From Acidimicrobiales bacterium (GTDB taxonomy: Bacteria; Actinomycetota; Acidimicrobiia; Acidimicrobiales; DATDAH01), in assembly GCA_016794585.1 (NCBI GenBank), contig JAEUJM010000009.1:124001-188000 (forward strand): a DNA stretch of 64,000 bases, given 5' to 3'. This document shows, piece after piece, positions 44,244 to 52,868 of this stretch. The position numbers and the translations under genes are program-made. Within the stretch, counting starts at the first letter, position 1, and each line of letters opens with the position of its first letter. The notes beneath the pieces were generated by a model. That model was not told where the DNA came from, did not search any database, and saw nothing but the letters and a program-made list of their open reading frames with translations.

Positions 44244-45896
44244 TCAGTCGGTCAGGGGCACGGCCCAGGTCACCACGGTCCCGCCGTCCGCTCCGGGCTC
44301 GAGGGTGGCGGTGCCACCGTGCGCCTCGGCTCGCTCGCGCAGGTTGCGCAGGCCGTTGCCCCGGCGAGCGGCGGGGTCGACGCCGACGCCGTCGTCGGCG
44401 ACCGTGACGGTGAGGACGTCGGTCACGGTGACGTGCACCTCGACGGCGGTGGCCCGGGCGTGGCGCGCTACGTTCGAGAGGGACTCGCGCAACACCGCCA
44501 CCACCTCGTCCGCGAGCGTCTCGCCGACGACCGTGTCGATGGGCCCGTCGAAGCCGAGGCGGGGCTCGTGGCCGATGGCCCGCCCCGACTCCTCGACGAC
44601 CGCCAGCGCTCGGCGGCGCAGGTTCTCGGTGGCGGAGCGCTGGGTCTCCAGGCCGAAGATCACCGTGCGGATGTGGCGGGCGATCTCGTCCAACTGGTCG
44701 ACCGCGGTGGCGACGCGGTCGCGGGCGGCGGGCTCCTCGATGAGGCGGGCCGCGCCCTGCAGGGTCAGTCCCGTGGCGAACACGCCCTGGATGACCGTGT
44801 CGTGCAGATCGCGGGCGATGCGGTCCCGATCCTCGAGCAGGGCGACGTCCTGGATTCGGGCCCGCTGGCGCTCGTGGTGCACGACGAGGCTCGCCTGTCC
44901 GGCGAAGGAGCTGACGATCTCCTGCTCGAAGGTCGCGAAGGGCCGGGTGTCGACCCGACGGGCCACGACCAAGGTGCCGAAGGGACCGTCGTCCGCCTCG
45001 AGCGGGACGAAGAGCGCCGGCCCGAGATCTCCCTGACGCTGGAACGGGCCGGATCGGGGGTCGTGGGACACATCGTCGAGCAAGATGGTCTCGCCCGTGC
45101 TCAGCACCTGGCCACTGACGCTGGCGTGCCGGTCGAAGGCGGTCCGGTGGAGGCTGTCGGCCCCGGCCCCGACGGCGATGTCGATGCGCAGCTGCTCGCT
45201 GCCCGGGACCGGCAGGGCGATGGCCGCGAGGTCGGCACCGGCCAGCGCCTTGGCCCGGGCCGCGATCTCCCCGAGGATGTCGTCTCGCCCGGCGCCGTCG
45301 AGGAGGGCCTGGGCGACCTGCTGGAAGGCGGCGAGAGTCGCTTGTCGGCGCTCGGTCTCGGCGTGCAGTCGGGCGTTGTCGATGGCCACGGCGGCAGCCG
45401 CGGCGAGGGCCTGGACGAGCTCCTGATCGATGTCGGTGAACGCCTCGGCCGTCGTCTTGTCGGTGAGGTAGAGGTTGCCGAAGACGCGGTCCCGGGTGCG
45501 GATGGGCACGCCGAGGAACGAGGTCATGGGCGGGTGGTTGGGCGGGAAGCCGGCGCTCTCGGGGTCCTCGTGGAGGTCGGCCAGGCGCCGGCTGGAGGCG
45601 TCGTTGATGATGGCGCCGAGGAGGCCCAGGCCCTTCGGCAGGGCGCCGATGGCCCGGTGGGTGTCGTCGTCGACGCCCACCGTGATGAACTCGTCGAGGC
45701 GGGTGCCGGCATCGTCGAGGACCCCGAGGGCGCCGTAGCGGGCGTCCACCAGGGCGACGGCCGCCTCGGTGATGCGGCGCAGGGTGGCGGCGAGGTCGAG
45801 GTCCGAGCCGACGGTCAGGACCGCGTCGAGCAGCCCGCGCAGGCTGCGCGGACCCACGTGGGTGCTGGGGGGCTCCCAGCCCTCGCTCGGGGTCAT
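44244..45896 (-). CDS. GAF-GAF histidine kinase (DevS/NarL-type)
   Basis: A 550-aa cytoplasmic kinase. Two GAF domains (about 30-180 and 205-345) are followed by a HisKA_3 segment DRDRIARDLHDTVIQG with the phospho-acceptor His, and a HATPase domain with N-box-like RESLSNVARHA and G-box DDGVGVD. Such kinases (DevS/DosT-like) signal to NarL-type regulators. No regulator gene is adjacent, so it is an orphan here. Haem-binding by the first GAF cannot be read off. The start ATG 45896 lacks a strong ribosome site; a 9-bp tandem repeat precedes it. Confidence 0.88.
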   Translation of the reverse strand: MTPSEGWEPPSTHVGPRSLRGLLDAVLTVGSDLDLAATLRRITEAAVALVDARYGALGVLDDAGTRLDEFITVGVDDDTHRAIGALPKGLGLLGAIINDASSRRLADLHEDPESAGFPPNHPPMTSFLGVPIRTRDRVFGNLYLTDKTTAEAFTDIDQELVQALAAAAAVAIDNARLHAETERRQATLAAFQQVAQALLDGAGRDDILGEIAARAKALAGADLAAIALPVPGSEQLRIDIAVGAGADSLHRTAFDRHASVSGQVLSTGETILLDDVSHDPRSGPFQRQGDLGPALFVPLEADDGPFGTLVVARRVDTRPFATFEQEIVSSFAGQASLVVHHERQRARIQDVALLEDRDRIARDLHDTVIQGVFATGLTLQGAARLIEEPAARDRVATAVDQLDEIARHIRTVIFGLETQRSATENLRRRALAVVEESGRAIGHEPRLGFDGPIDTVVGETLADEVVAVLRESLSNVARHARATAVEVHVTVTDVLTVTVADDGVGVDPAARRGNGLRNLRERAEAHGGTATLEPGADGGTVVTWAVPLTD

Positions 45897-46102
45897 CTCG
45901 CTGGGGTCGCTGGGGTCGCTGCGGTCGGTGGCGGCGTCATGGCCCTCCCAGGCGCACCGACATCGGCGCGCGTCTCCTCTGCGCCGCCCTCGCGGAGGAG
46001 ACTCTAACCCCTCGCTCCCCGCGGGTTCGGTGGACGACGAGCCGGTTCCGGGGCCGACCGGTGAGGGCCCGGGTCGAGATCCCCAGGGTTGTCCACTGGA
46101 CT

Positions 46103-46124
46103 CCGAACGCCCGTTCGGTAGCGT
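46103..46124 (+). promoter_or_regulatory. SOS box (LexA site) within the promoter of the PcfJ-like gene
   Basis: CCGAACG-CC-CGTTCGG (46103-46118) is a perfect dyad containing CGAAC-N4-GTTCG, the Gram-positive/actinobacterial LexA box. A TAGCGT -10-like hexamer follows at 46119-46124 and a TGGACT -35-like hexamer stands 16 bp before it, so the box fills the spacer. ATG is at 46131, giving a leaderless or near-leaderless transcript. Confidence 0.65.
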
Positions 46125-46130
46125 CGCCGC

Positions 46131-47630
46131 ATGGCCCTCGCAACCCTCGACGCCGTGCAGGCGGCGTGGGAGGAGCGCGGCGCCGTGGCCACCCTGCGGG
46201 TCGTGCCTCTCGGAGACGGAGGGGACCTGGCCGAGGCGTCGACCACGCTGCGCTTCACCGCCACGGACGGCCGGGTGCGGATCGGGCTCGTGCTGCTCGA
46301 CGGCCGGCGGGAGATCGACGTGTCGATCCAGCCCGCCCTCGTCACCCGGGTGGTGGGCGGCGGCGCTCCGTCGACGGAAGCGTCCGCCCTGGTGTGCCGG
46401 TGGCTCGCGGCCTTCGCCTGCGCCCACGGCATCCGGTGCCCCGAGGATCTCTCCCGCGCCGGTCTGCTGGCCGTCGTGGGCGGGGTGTCGTTCCCGCTCC
46501 TGGGCGCGGCCATGGCGGGCGGCGCCGCTCCCCTCGAGGAGGTGCCCCGGTGGGCGGCCGGCGCGCTGGCGGCGCCCACGGCCAGAGCGGGGGCCCAGGT
46601 GGTGTTCCCCGGACGGGCCACCCGCCCCGTGGTGGCCGCCCTCGCCGAGGCCCTGGTGTCCGGCGTCCCCGCACCTGCCCATGGTGGTGACCCCGCCCGG
46701 GGCCCGGCGACCGTCGCCCTCTACCCGCTGGCCCTGGCCCGCATGGCCCCGGCACTGGGCCCGGACCGCCTCACCCGCGTGCTCGGGGCGACCGACCCCT
46801 GGCGAGCGCCGGGGGAGTGGCCCGAGGTCGACCTCGTCGATGGGGCGGCTCGTCTGACCCCGCACCTCGGCGAGCACCGCACGGAGCGGTTGCTCCTCGA
46901 CGCGGCTCGCCTCGACGACGGGCCCGCGCTCTTCGCCGAGGCCGTGGAGGCGTATGGCGTGGTCCGGCCGCGAGCCGGCGCCCGGCTGCCCAACCGCCTC
47001 GCCGAGTTCCGCGAGCACTGCCGGAGCCTCCTGCCCCCCGACCCGAACCCGTCCGGGGTCGTCGCCCCCACCCGGCGCCGGCCCCGCGCCCGGGCCGCCA
47101 CGACCCGGCGACCGCTGTCGGTCGCCCCGCGGCCGGCGCCGCCACGCGCCCCGACCGCGGTCGCACCCGCCCCGCCGCCCCCCACCCCCGAGGAGCGCCG
47201 TCGCGCCATGTTCCACGCACCGCGGACCCGAGGGTCGCAGCCGGCCGAGCACGTGCCCCTCGAGCACCCTGCGGCGGTCCTGGCGCTACGCGGTCGGGAG
47301 GTGGCGGGGTCGGGACGGGAGCCGTTGCGGCTCGTGGTGCCGCGCACCGGTGCCGAGCTGGCCGCCTGGGGCGAGCGGCTCCACAACTGCCTCGGGGGCT
47401 TCGCCGCCGCGGTCAACGAGGGCCGGAGCATCGTGGTGGGCGTGGAGTCGTGCGACCGACTCGTCTACGGCATCGAGCTGCGCCCCGATGGGGTGATCCG
47501 CCAGTTCCTCGCCACGCACAACCGTCCTGTCCCGCACCCGGACGCACGCGCGGTGGTCGGGGCGCTCGCGGCGGCCGGCGTGGTGCGAGCCGATGCACCA
47601 GCGAACGGGCACTGGCTCGACCCGGGCTGA
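46131..47630 (+). CDS. PcfJ-like-domain protein under a predicted SOS promoter
   Basis: A 499-aa protein. Residues about 1-310 are helical and unassigned; a Pro/Arg/Ala linker (about 310-360) follows. The C-terminal segment LRLVVPRTGAELAAWGERLH, then NCLGGFAAAVNEGRSIVVGV, resembles the core of PcfJ-like proteins of plasmids and mobile elements, with the NC and the GR/S motifs. PcfJ is a conjugation-related protein of unknown activity. No signal peptide. The gene stands alone between two unrelated genes and lacks other conjugation genes. A predicted LexA box in the promoter suggests DNA-damage induction. Confidence 0.6.
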   Translation: MALATLDAVQAAWEERGAVATLRVVPLGDGGDLAEASTTLRFTATDGRVRIGLVLLDGRREIDVSIQPALVTRVVGGGAPSTEASALVCRWLAAFACAHGIRCPEDLSRAGLLAVVGGVSFPLLGAAMAGGAAPLEEVPRWAAGALAAPTARAGAQVVFPGRATRPVVAALAEALVSGVPAPAHGGDPARGPATVALYPLALARMAPALGPDRLTRVLGATDPWRAPGEWPEVDLVDGAARLTPHLGEHRTERLLLDAARLDDGPALFAEAVEAYGVVRPRAGARLPNRLAEFREHCRSLLPPDPNPSGVVAPTRRRPRARAATTRRPLSVAPRPAPPRAPTAVAPAPPPPTPEERRRAMFHAPRTRGSQPAEHVPLEHPAAVLALRGREVAGSGREPLRLVVPRTGAELAAWGERLHNCLGGFAAAVNEGRSIVVGVESCDRLVYGIELRPDGVIRQFLATHNRPVPHPDARAVVGALAAAGVVRADAPANGHWLDPG

Positions 47631-47646
47631 CCCCTGGCGAAGCGGC

Positions 47647-47667
47647 GACGGGACGGCCCGTCCCGTC
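47647..47667. terminator. Bidirectional terminator between convergent genes
   Basis: GACGGGACGG and CCGTCCCGTC pair around a single C (47647-47667), exactly between the PcfJ-like gene and the haemoglobin gene. Confidence 0.6.
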
Positions 47668-47668
47668 C

Positions 47669-48049
47669 TCAGCCGGCGTCGCCGTACTGGCCCACGACGT
47701 CGTCCACGTAGAGGGCGAGGCGGTCGGCCACCCGATCGACGGTCGAGCGGGGCAGGTCGCGCTCGGCCAGCGTGTCGCAGAACAGCTCCACGAAGCGGGA
47801 GAACTGGCGGCCGGTGATGGCCTGGCGGGCGTGGGCGGCGCGCAGGTCGGCGTCGGCGACGTGGTCGGTGCTGCCGAAGGCGACGCCGAGGAACTCCTCT
47901 TGCATGTGGACCAGGCGGGCCACGTCCACGCCGGCGAAGACCGGCCCGAGATCGGGATCGGCCACCAGGCGCGTGTAGAACTGCTCGACGATCTCCTCGA
48001 GGGCGCGCTCGCCGCCGATGGCCGCCAGGAGGTCCGGGGTGTCGTTCAT
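47669..48049 (-). CDS. Truncated haemoglobin, group I-like
   Basis: A 126-aa globin of the truncated 2-over-2 type. It shows LLAAIGGERALEEIVEQFYTRLVADPDLGPVF, the helix-E region with VHMQEEFLGVAFG, and the proximal-His candidate in DLRAAHARQAITGRQF. Truncated haemoglobins bind O2 or NO and help detoxify NO or supply O2. ATG 48049 was preferred over TTG 48061. It is convergent with the PcfJ-like gene. The group assignment is tentative. Confidence 0.88.
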   Translation of the reverse strand: MNDTPDLLAAIGGERALEEIVEQFYTRLVADPDLGPVFAGVDVARLVHMQEEFLGVAFGSTDHVADADLRAAHARQAITGRQFSRFVELFCDTLAERDLPRSTVDRVADRLALYVDDVVGQYGDAG

Positions 48050-48238
48050 GGCTCCAGCCAACGTCGTCCGGGCGGTCGGGGCCAGAGCAGAAGGTCACTC
48101 CGGCGTGCGGAGGCCACGTTGCGCGAGCCCCGGTCACGGAGGGTGGTCGGCGGCCCCTAAGGTGGGGGGATCAAACGTGCTCTCGGCAAGATCGTCGTCC
48201 GGCTCTTCCGCTACCGCATCGTCGGCGATCCGCCACGG

Positions 48239-48751
48239 GTGCCGGTGTGCGTCATGGTCGCGGCCCCCCACACCTCCAACTGGGACTTCATCTTGATGAT
48301 GGCCATGGCGTGGGCCACCGGCGTGCGCCCGATGTGGCTCGGCAAGAAGGAGATGTTCGCCGGGCCCGCGGGCTGGCTGTTCCGCCGCATGGGTGGCGTC
48401 GCCGTCGATCGCGAGAACCCGGTGGGGCTCGTCGACTCGCTCGTGGCACGTGCCGGGGACGGGAGCCCCGTGGCCATCCTCATCCCGCCGGAGGGCACCC
48501 GGGCCAAGAAGACCCACTGGAAGTCGGGCTTTCGCCGTATCGCACTGGGCGCCGACGTGCCCGTGCTGCTCAGCTTCCTCGACGGGCCCACGCGCACCGG
48601 CGGCTTCGGCCCGATGCTGCGCATGACCGACGACGTCGTGGCCGACATGGACCAGATCCGGGCGTTCTACGCCGACAAGCACGGCATGAAGCCGGGCCTG
48701 TTCACCCCGCCGGAGCTCCCCGAGGAAGCCGCCATCCGCGACGTGGCCTGA
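48239..48751 (+). CDS. PlsC-like acyltransferase; N-terminus lost or start non-canonical
   Basis: The 170-aa product from GTG 48239 holds the acyltransferase box APHTSNWD (His-x4-Asp) and the second box PPEGTR of 1-acylglycerol-3-phosphate acyltransferase-like proteins. The upstream bases 48170-48238 continue the frame with family-like residues (IKRALGKIVVRLFRYRIVG), but no ATG, GTG or TTG exists before a TAA. A GTG at 48162 is out of frame and separated from this part by a run of G; one extra G would make it the start. Either an ATC start at 48170, or a single-base deletion in the G run, or a sequencing error is likely. The gene runs into a strong hairpin. Confidence 0.75.
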   Translation: MPVCVMVAAPHTSNWDFILMMAMAWATGVRPMWLGKKEMFAGPAGWLFRRMGGVAVDRENPVGLVDSLVARAGDGSPVAILIPPEGTRAKKTHWKSGFRRIALGADVPVLLSFLDGPTRTGGFGPMLRMTDDVVADMDQIRAFYADKHGMKPGLFTPPELPEEAAIRDVA

Positions 48752-48783
48752 AACGAACGGCACCGCGTGACGATCGGCCCTTT

Positions 48784-48802
48784 CGGGCGGGCGTCCCGCC
48801 CG
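48784..48802 (+). terminator. Terminator after the acyltransferase-like gene
   Basis: CGGGCGGG (48784-48791) pairs perfectly with CCCGCCCG (48795-48802) around CGT. Confidence 0.65.
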
Positions 48803-48815
48803 CGATGATCCTGCC

Positions 48816-49648
48816 GTGACGTTCTCGATGATCCGACCGGCGGTACGGCCGGTGCTCGAGCTGCTGGGGCGCGACCTGCGCGCCACGGCGCTGGCCCAGG
48901 CCGCTGATGCCGGCCTGCCTCACGGGGCTCCGGACGACTCCGTCGTCGAGGCCGCCGAGGTCGAGGGGCTGCCGGCGCCCGTGCAGCGCTACTTCCGGTT
49001 CATGCGGGTGGTGGGGCCCCGCGTGCGTGGTCCCTCGCCGCCCGGTTCCGGGGTCGCTTCAACCTCCAGGGGCGGGGCTGGATGCCCGCCGAGGCCTGGC
49101 AGTACAACTGCGCCCACCCCGTCGCCCGCATCTTCCACATGCGCCTCGACATGGCCGGCGTCGTGCCCATGGTCGGGCGCGACACCCTGCTCGACGGCGA
49201 AGGCCGGATGGTCGGCCGGCTCCTCGGGCTGGTGCCGGTGGCCAACGGCACGGGCGTCGAGTACGACGTCGGCGAGCTCACCACGTGGTTGAACGACGCT
49301 CTCGTGCTGGCCCCGTCGATGTTGCTCTCCCAGCAGGTGACCTGGGACGAGGTCGCCGACGACACCTTCGACGTGGCCCTGACCCACGGGAGCCACACCG
49401 TGCACGCGCGGGTCTCGCTCGACGAGAACGGCGCCATCCGGGACTTCTCCAGCCGCGACCGCTGGGCGGCCATGCCGGGAGGGCTGGTGCAGGCGGAGTG
49501 GACGACCCCCTTCGACGGCTGGGTGCTGGCCGCCGGCCACCGCCTGCCCCTCAGCGGGCGGGCCATCTGGCACCTCGACGACGGCCCCCTGACCTACGCC
49601 GAAGGCGCCTTCGTGCCCGGCAGCGTCGCGGTCAACCTGCGCCCGTAG
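48816..49648 (+). pseudogene. DUF6544-like gene interrupted by a frameshift
   Basis: From GTG 48816 the frame codes for LPAPVQRYFRFMRVVG, then drifts into low-complexity sequence. The family-like continuation (RAWSLAARFRGRFNLQGRGW, MPAEAWQYN and on to the stop at 49648) lies in another frame. The two parts join if one base is added in the GGGGCCCC run at 49013-49020, giving VG-x-PRAWS. The combined protein would be about 277 aa, and its pattern (VQRYFRF, GELTTWLNDALVLAPSMLL, RLLGLVPVA) resembles DUF6544-type proteins of unknown function. Either a fresh frameshift mutation or a sequencing error. The tail part 49082-49648 starts with an ATG but is not a natural gene on its own. Confidence 0.75.
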
Positions 49649-49771
49649 CCCACCCGCGTCGTCGGTCGCTCAACTCGGCCGGGCGACGACGGCTCTGGCC
49701 GGCCGTCAGGACGTGTCAGGTGTCACGCGGCGGGGCGGAACCCGGCCCGGGCGACCCGCCGTCTGAGGGGC

Positions 49772-50854
49772 ATGTCTTCTCCGACCGCCTTCGACGACAC
49801 CCAGTTCGACCTCGACCTGTCCGACCACCTCGACCAGTTCCCCGACCCCGTGGTGCCGAGTGACCATGACCGCGGCGCCGGCGACCTCGCGGCCGACGTC
49901 GTCTTAGGCGTCGCCCTCGTGCGCGATCCCTGGGGCATGCCTGCCGCCGACGGCGGCGATCAGGTCCTCGACGCTCCGGCGCTCACCGTGACCGAAGCGG
50001 CCACCGAAGACGTGGCGGTGACCGACGCCGATCCTGCCCCGGCGGTCGCCGTCGCCGAGCCGGTCGTCACCACTGCGGCCGCCGCCGAGCCGGCCGCCGC
50101 CACCACGGTCGAGGACGTCCCCGTCCCGTGGGTGCCGGCCGAGGGTGGCACCGCCACCTACCCCGCTGCCGTGGCCAGAGCCGTGGACCCGCCCACCTCG
50201 GTGCACTCGGTGTTCGCCGTCACCCCGCCGCAGGGGACGCCCGTTGTGGTGCTCCCGCCGCTCCCGCCGGCGCCCCCCTCCCGGGGCGCGTCGTCCCGGG
50301 CGGCTCGGCGCCGTCGTCGGGTGGTGGCGGTGCTCGGCGCCGTGCTGGCGGCGGGGCTCGTCGCCGGTGGGGCCGGTCTCGCCATCGCCACCAACGATGA
50401 CGGCGAGGGCGATGTCTTCGAGGCCGCCTCACCCGGTGACACGGTGGCGCTGCCGCCGGCCGGTGCCCAGGCCGACAAGCCCGACGACGACGAGGTCGTG
50501 CCGGTCGTGCCGGCGGCGCCCGATGCTCCTGACGCCGCCGACGAGGTGCCGGCTGCGGGCGACGCCGCCGATCTCGAGCGGGCGGCGGACGCCGTGACCG
50601 CGTTCCTCGCCGTGCGGGGGACCGACGACGAGCGCGCCGTGAGCAGCCAGGGCGGCCGGGGCGAGCTCGACGCCGCCATCGCCGCCATCGGACGGGCCGT
50701 CCCCCAGGGCGACCCTGCTTGCTCGGTCGGCGCCGCCGCCGGCACGTTCGGCTGCGTCCTCGACACCGACCAGGGCCCGATCACCTTCACCGTCGGCCCC
50801 GACGCCGACGACCCTCAGACCAGCGGTTTCGAGGTCATCGGCGCCACCGCCTGA
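49772..50854 (+). CDS. Single-pass membrane protein with low-complexity N-terminal region
   Basis: A 360-aa protein. Residues 1-165 are Ala/Pro/Val/Asp-rich without globular look. A basic stretch (SRAARRRRR) precedes one transmembrane helix (VVAVLGAVLAAGLVAGGAGLAIA), then an acidic Pro/Asp-rich spacer. The last 100 residues (ADAVTAFLAVRGTDDERAV ... ITFTVGPDADD) look folded, with one Cys pair (PACSVGAAAGTFGC). No family recognised. ATG 49772 follows GAGGGG. It is convergent with the HNH gene, with a strong bidirectional hairpin between them. Confidence 0.7.
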   Translation: MSSPTAFDDTQFDLDLSDHLDQFPDPVVPSDHDRGAGDLAADVVLGVALVRDPWGMPAADGGDQVLDAPALTVTEAATEDVAVTDADPAPAVAVAEPVVTTAAAAEPAAATTVEDVPVPWVPAEGGTATYPAAVARAVDPPTSVHSVFAVTPPQGTPVVVLPPLPPAPPSRGASSRAARRRRRVVAVLGAVLAAGLVAGGAGLAIATNDDGEGDVFEAASPGDTVALPPAGAQADKPDDDEVVPVVPAAPDAPDAADEVPAAGDAADLERAADAVTAFLAVRGTDDERAVSSQGGRGELDAAIAAIGRAVPQGDPACSVGAAAGTFGCVLDTDQGPITFTVGPDADDPQTSGFEVIGATA

Positions 50855-50876
50855 CCACCGACCACTCCCTTCACCC

Positions 50877-50906
50877 GGCGCAGGGCACAACGGCGTGCCC
50901 TGCGCC
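50877..50906. terminator. Bidirectional hairpin terminator
   Basis: GGCGCAGGGCA (50877-50887) pairs perfectly with TGCCCTGCGCC (50896-50906) around an 8-nt loop, between two convergent genes. A second copy of the right arm (GCGCCCTGCGCC) follows nearby. Confidence 0.75.
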
Positions 50907-50961
50907 GCGGCGCGGACGGGGGCGCCCTGCGCCGTACGGCGGAGGCGTCGGCCGGGGGCGC

Positions 50962-52497
50962 TCAGGGGCCGCGGCCGGTGGGTGGGTCGTCGCCGATCGG
51001 GGGACCGGTGCCCTTGAGCCGGTTGCCGGTGCCGCACTGGCAACGGAGGTTGCTGATGGCGGTGGGGCCGCCGCGGGAGCGGGGGATGACGTGGTCGATC
51101 TGGCAGTGGCGACCGGGGACGGCGCAGCCGGGATCACGGCACACGCGGTCGCGGATGATGACGGCCTCGCGGAGGGCACCGGTGGGATAGGGCCGGGTGG
51201 TGCCGAAGTCGAGGACCTCGCCGTCGGGGCCGAACACGATTCGGCGGAGCCCGCCGGCGATGCCGAGGCCGAGGGCCTGAGAGGGCGCGATGGGGGTGTA
51301 GTCCTCGAGCTCGCACAGGGTGTCGGGGCGGAGGTGGGTGAAGCCGGGGGCGAACGGGTCGGGGGCGTGCCACCAGTCGGGCAGGACCCGGTGGCGGCGG
51401 GTCGGGGGCGGCCCGGCGTACGGCTCTGGTGTCCGTGCCGAGCCCGGATCGGTTGTCGGCTCGGGGAGATCGTCGTCTCCGGCGTCGACGGTGCCGTCGC
51501 AGGTGGGGCAGCGCCCACCGGGGTCGGCGTCGGGGTCGAGGCCGAGTAGGCGAGCGAGCGCCGGTGGGAGCTGGCAGGTGCACCCGCCGAGGTCGGCGAG
51601 GGTGGCGGCGGCCTCGGCGCACAGGGTGTGCCAACCCATCATGACGTTGAGGACCCACCGGGGTCCGTCCGCCGGGGCACCGTGCGCCCGCGAGCGTCGG
51701 GCCATCTCCACGAAGGCGTCGGCGCGGCGCTGCTTGGCGGTGCGCCGCAGGTCCCGCTGGGTGGCCCGCTCGCCGACCCGGGCGCGGGCTTCGGCCCAGT
51801 CCGCTTCGAACATCTCCTGTTCGATCCGGTGGAACTCGTCGAGGAACTCGGTGCCGCCGAGTGGATCGAGCCACGCGTCGAGACGTACGAGGTCGTCGAA
51901 GGTCCGCGATGCATGGCCTTCCCGCCGTTGCTCGGCGTCCCTGGCCCGCTTCTCGGACCGGTCGGGTTGCACGAACGAGCGCCAATCGCGGACCTTGCGG
52001 TCGAACTCGTCGAAGTCCAAGGTCTCGGCCGACTCCACCAGGTCGGCTTCGGCGGCGGCGAACTCGTCGACCACGTCTCGGGTGCGGGCCCGCACAAGCA
52101 CCGCCACGTGCTCGGCGCCGATGCGGCCGGCCGCGAAGGCGGCTTCGGTGAGCGGCATCTCTCGGAGGGAGCGCGCCTGCGCGGCCTGGTGCTTCACCTG
52201 ACGAGGGTTGACCTTCGCCTTTGCTCCCAGCCACGTCGCCGCCGTCGGATGCCCCTCGATGCGGTGTTGGCCGCTGGCGTCGAACGCGCCGAGCACCCGA
52301 GCCTTGGCCGCCGCCACCATCCGCTCCGCCGCCACCATCGCCATGAGCGCCTCGCCCAGCACTGGCCCGGGGCGGCCGGCCCATGGTTGGTCGAGCACGT
52401 CGGTGGCGGCCTCGCGCAGTAGAGCGAGCGCCGCGAAGCCCGGATCGTGCGGAGGTTCGCTTCCTGCCTCGTTCGCTTGCAGCTCGATCACCGACAC
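50962..52497 (-). CDS. DUF222 / HNH endonuclease-domain protein (13E12-like)
   Basis: A 511-aa protein. The N-terminal half is DUF222-like: AATWLGAKAKVNPRQVKHQA and the helix set around DFDEFDRKVRDW. The C-terminus has the HNH fold DRVCRDPGCAVPGRHCQIDH, VIPRSRGG and SNLRCQC, with the catalytic-type His in IDH and four Cys for a structural zinc. These proteins resemble the mycobacterial REP13E12 family, members of which are known from the literature to be SOS-induced. GTG 52497 was chosen because AGGAAG stands 7 bases upstream; frame can extend further. A predicted SOS box lies 145 bases upstream. Activity on DNA is likely, but its role is unknown. Confidence 0.88.
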   Translation of the reverse strand: MSVIELQANEAGSEPPHDPGFAALALLREAATDVLDQPWAGRPGPVLGEALMAMVAAERMVAAAKARVLGAFDASGQHRIEGHPTAATWLGAKAKVNPRQVKHQAAQARSLREMPLTEAAFAAGRIGAEHVAVLVRARTRDVVDEFAAAEADLVESAETLDFDEFDRKVRDWRSFVQPDRSEKRARDAEQRREGHASRTFDDLVRLDAWLDPLGGTEFLDEFHRIEQEMFEADWAEARARVGERATQRDLRRTAKQRRADAFVEMARRSRAHGAPADGPRWVLNVMMGWHTLCAEAAATLADLGGCTCQLPPALARLLGLDPDADPGGRCPTCDGTVDAGDDDLPEPTTDPGSARTPEPYAGPPPTRRHRVLPDWWHAPDPFAPGFTHLRPDTLCELEDYTPIAPSQALGLGIAGGLRRIVFGPDGEVLDFGTTRPYPTGALREAVIIRDRVCRDPGCAVPGRHCQIDHVIPRSRGGPTAISNLRCQCGTGNRLKGTGPPIGDDPPTGRGP

Positions 52498-52641
52498 GGC
52501 ACCACTTCCTGTCCGGGCTGCCCTGCACACGCCGACGGCGGCGCCCGGAACCCACGATTCGACTGGCTTGGGGAAGTGGCAGCCGACCCTGCTCGACGGT
52601 CTCCCGCCCCAGCGGCTGCAAGCTGGTGACGTCACCCTAGA

Positions 52642-52655
52642 CGAACGTGCGTTCG
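52642..52655 (-). promoter_or_regulatory. SOS box upstream of the DUF222-HNH gene; remainder of a gene-free stretch
   Basis: CGAAC-GTGC-GTTCG fits the GAAC-N4-GTTC LexA consensus perfectly. A palindrome GGTGACGTCACC (52625-52636) and a possible TAGGGT -10 on the minus strand follow. The whole stretch 52498-52868 has no gene I can support; apart from these two sites I see only a long leader for the HNH gene and about 210 bases of unassigned sequence. Confidence 0.65.
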
Positions 52656-52868
52656 AATGCAACGAGGAAAGGGCCGAGGTGCGGGCGTGGCGACCCCTCC
52701 GCCGCACGAGGGGTGATCAGCGAACGAGGACGGGGCGGTTGAACGTCGTGTTGACGACGATCGTGTCCGTGAGCCCGAGGCGGTCGACTCCGCGATGGAG
52801 AGGCCCTCGCCGACCTGGAAGCGGTCCCAACGGATCCCGTGAAGTGAGCGACAGTGCGGGCGATGGGC

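Noticed and set aside
44244-45896. Haem-based gas sensing by the GAF kinase
   Set aside because: The general DevS-like layout is clear but no haem-ligand His could be placed with confidence, so only a GAF kinase is reported.
45897-45925. 9-bp tandem repeat (TCGCTGGGG type) before the GAF kinase
   Set aside because: Short, imperfect and likely neutral; no regulatory pattern fits.
49082-49648. Stand-alone gene starting at the internal ATG 49082
   Set aside because: Its sequence continues a family-like pattern that begins in another frame at 48816; it is the tail of a frameshifted gene.
52700-52868. Possible small leftward gene ending with LTDTIVVNTTFNRPVLVR
   Set aside because: Only a short protein-like end is visible, with no start, ribosome site or family match; it may be a remnant, but the evidence is too thin.
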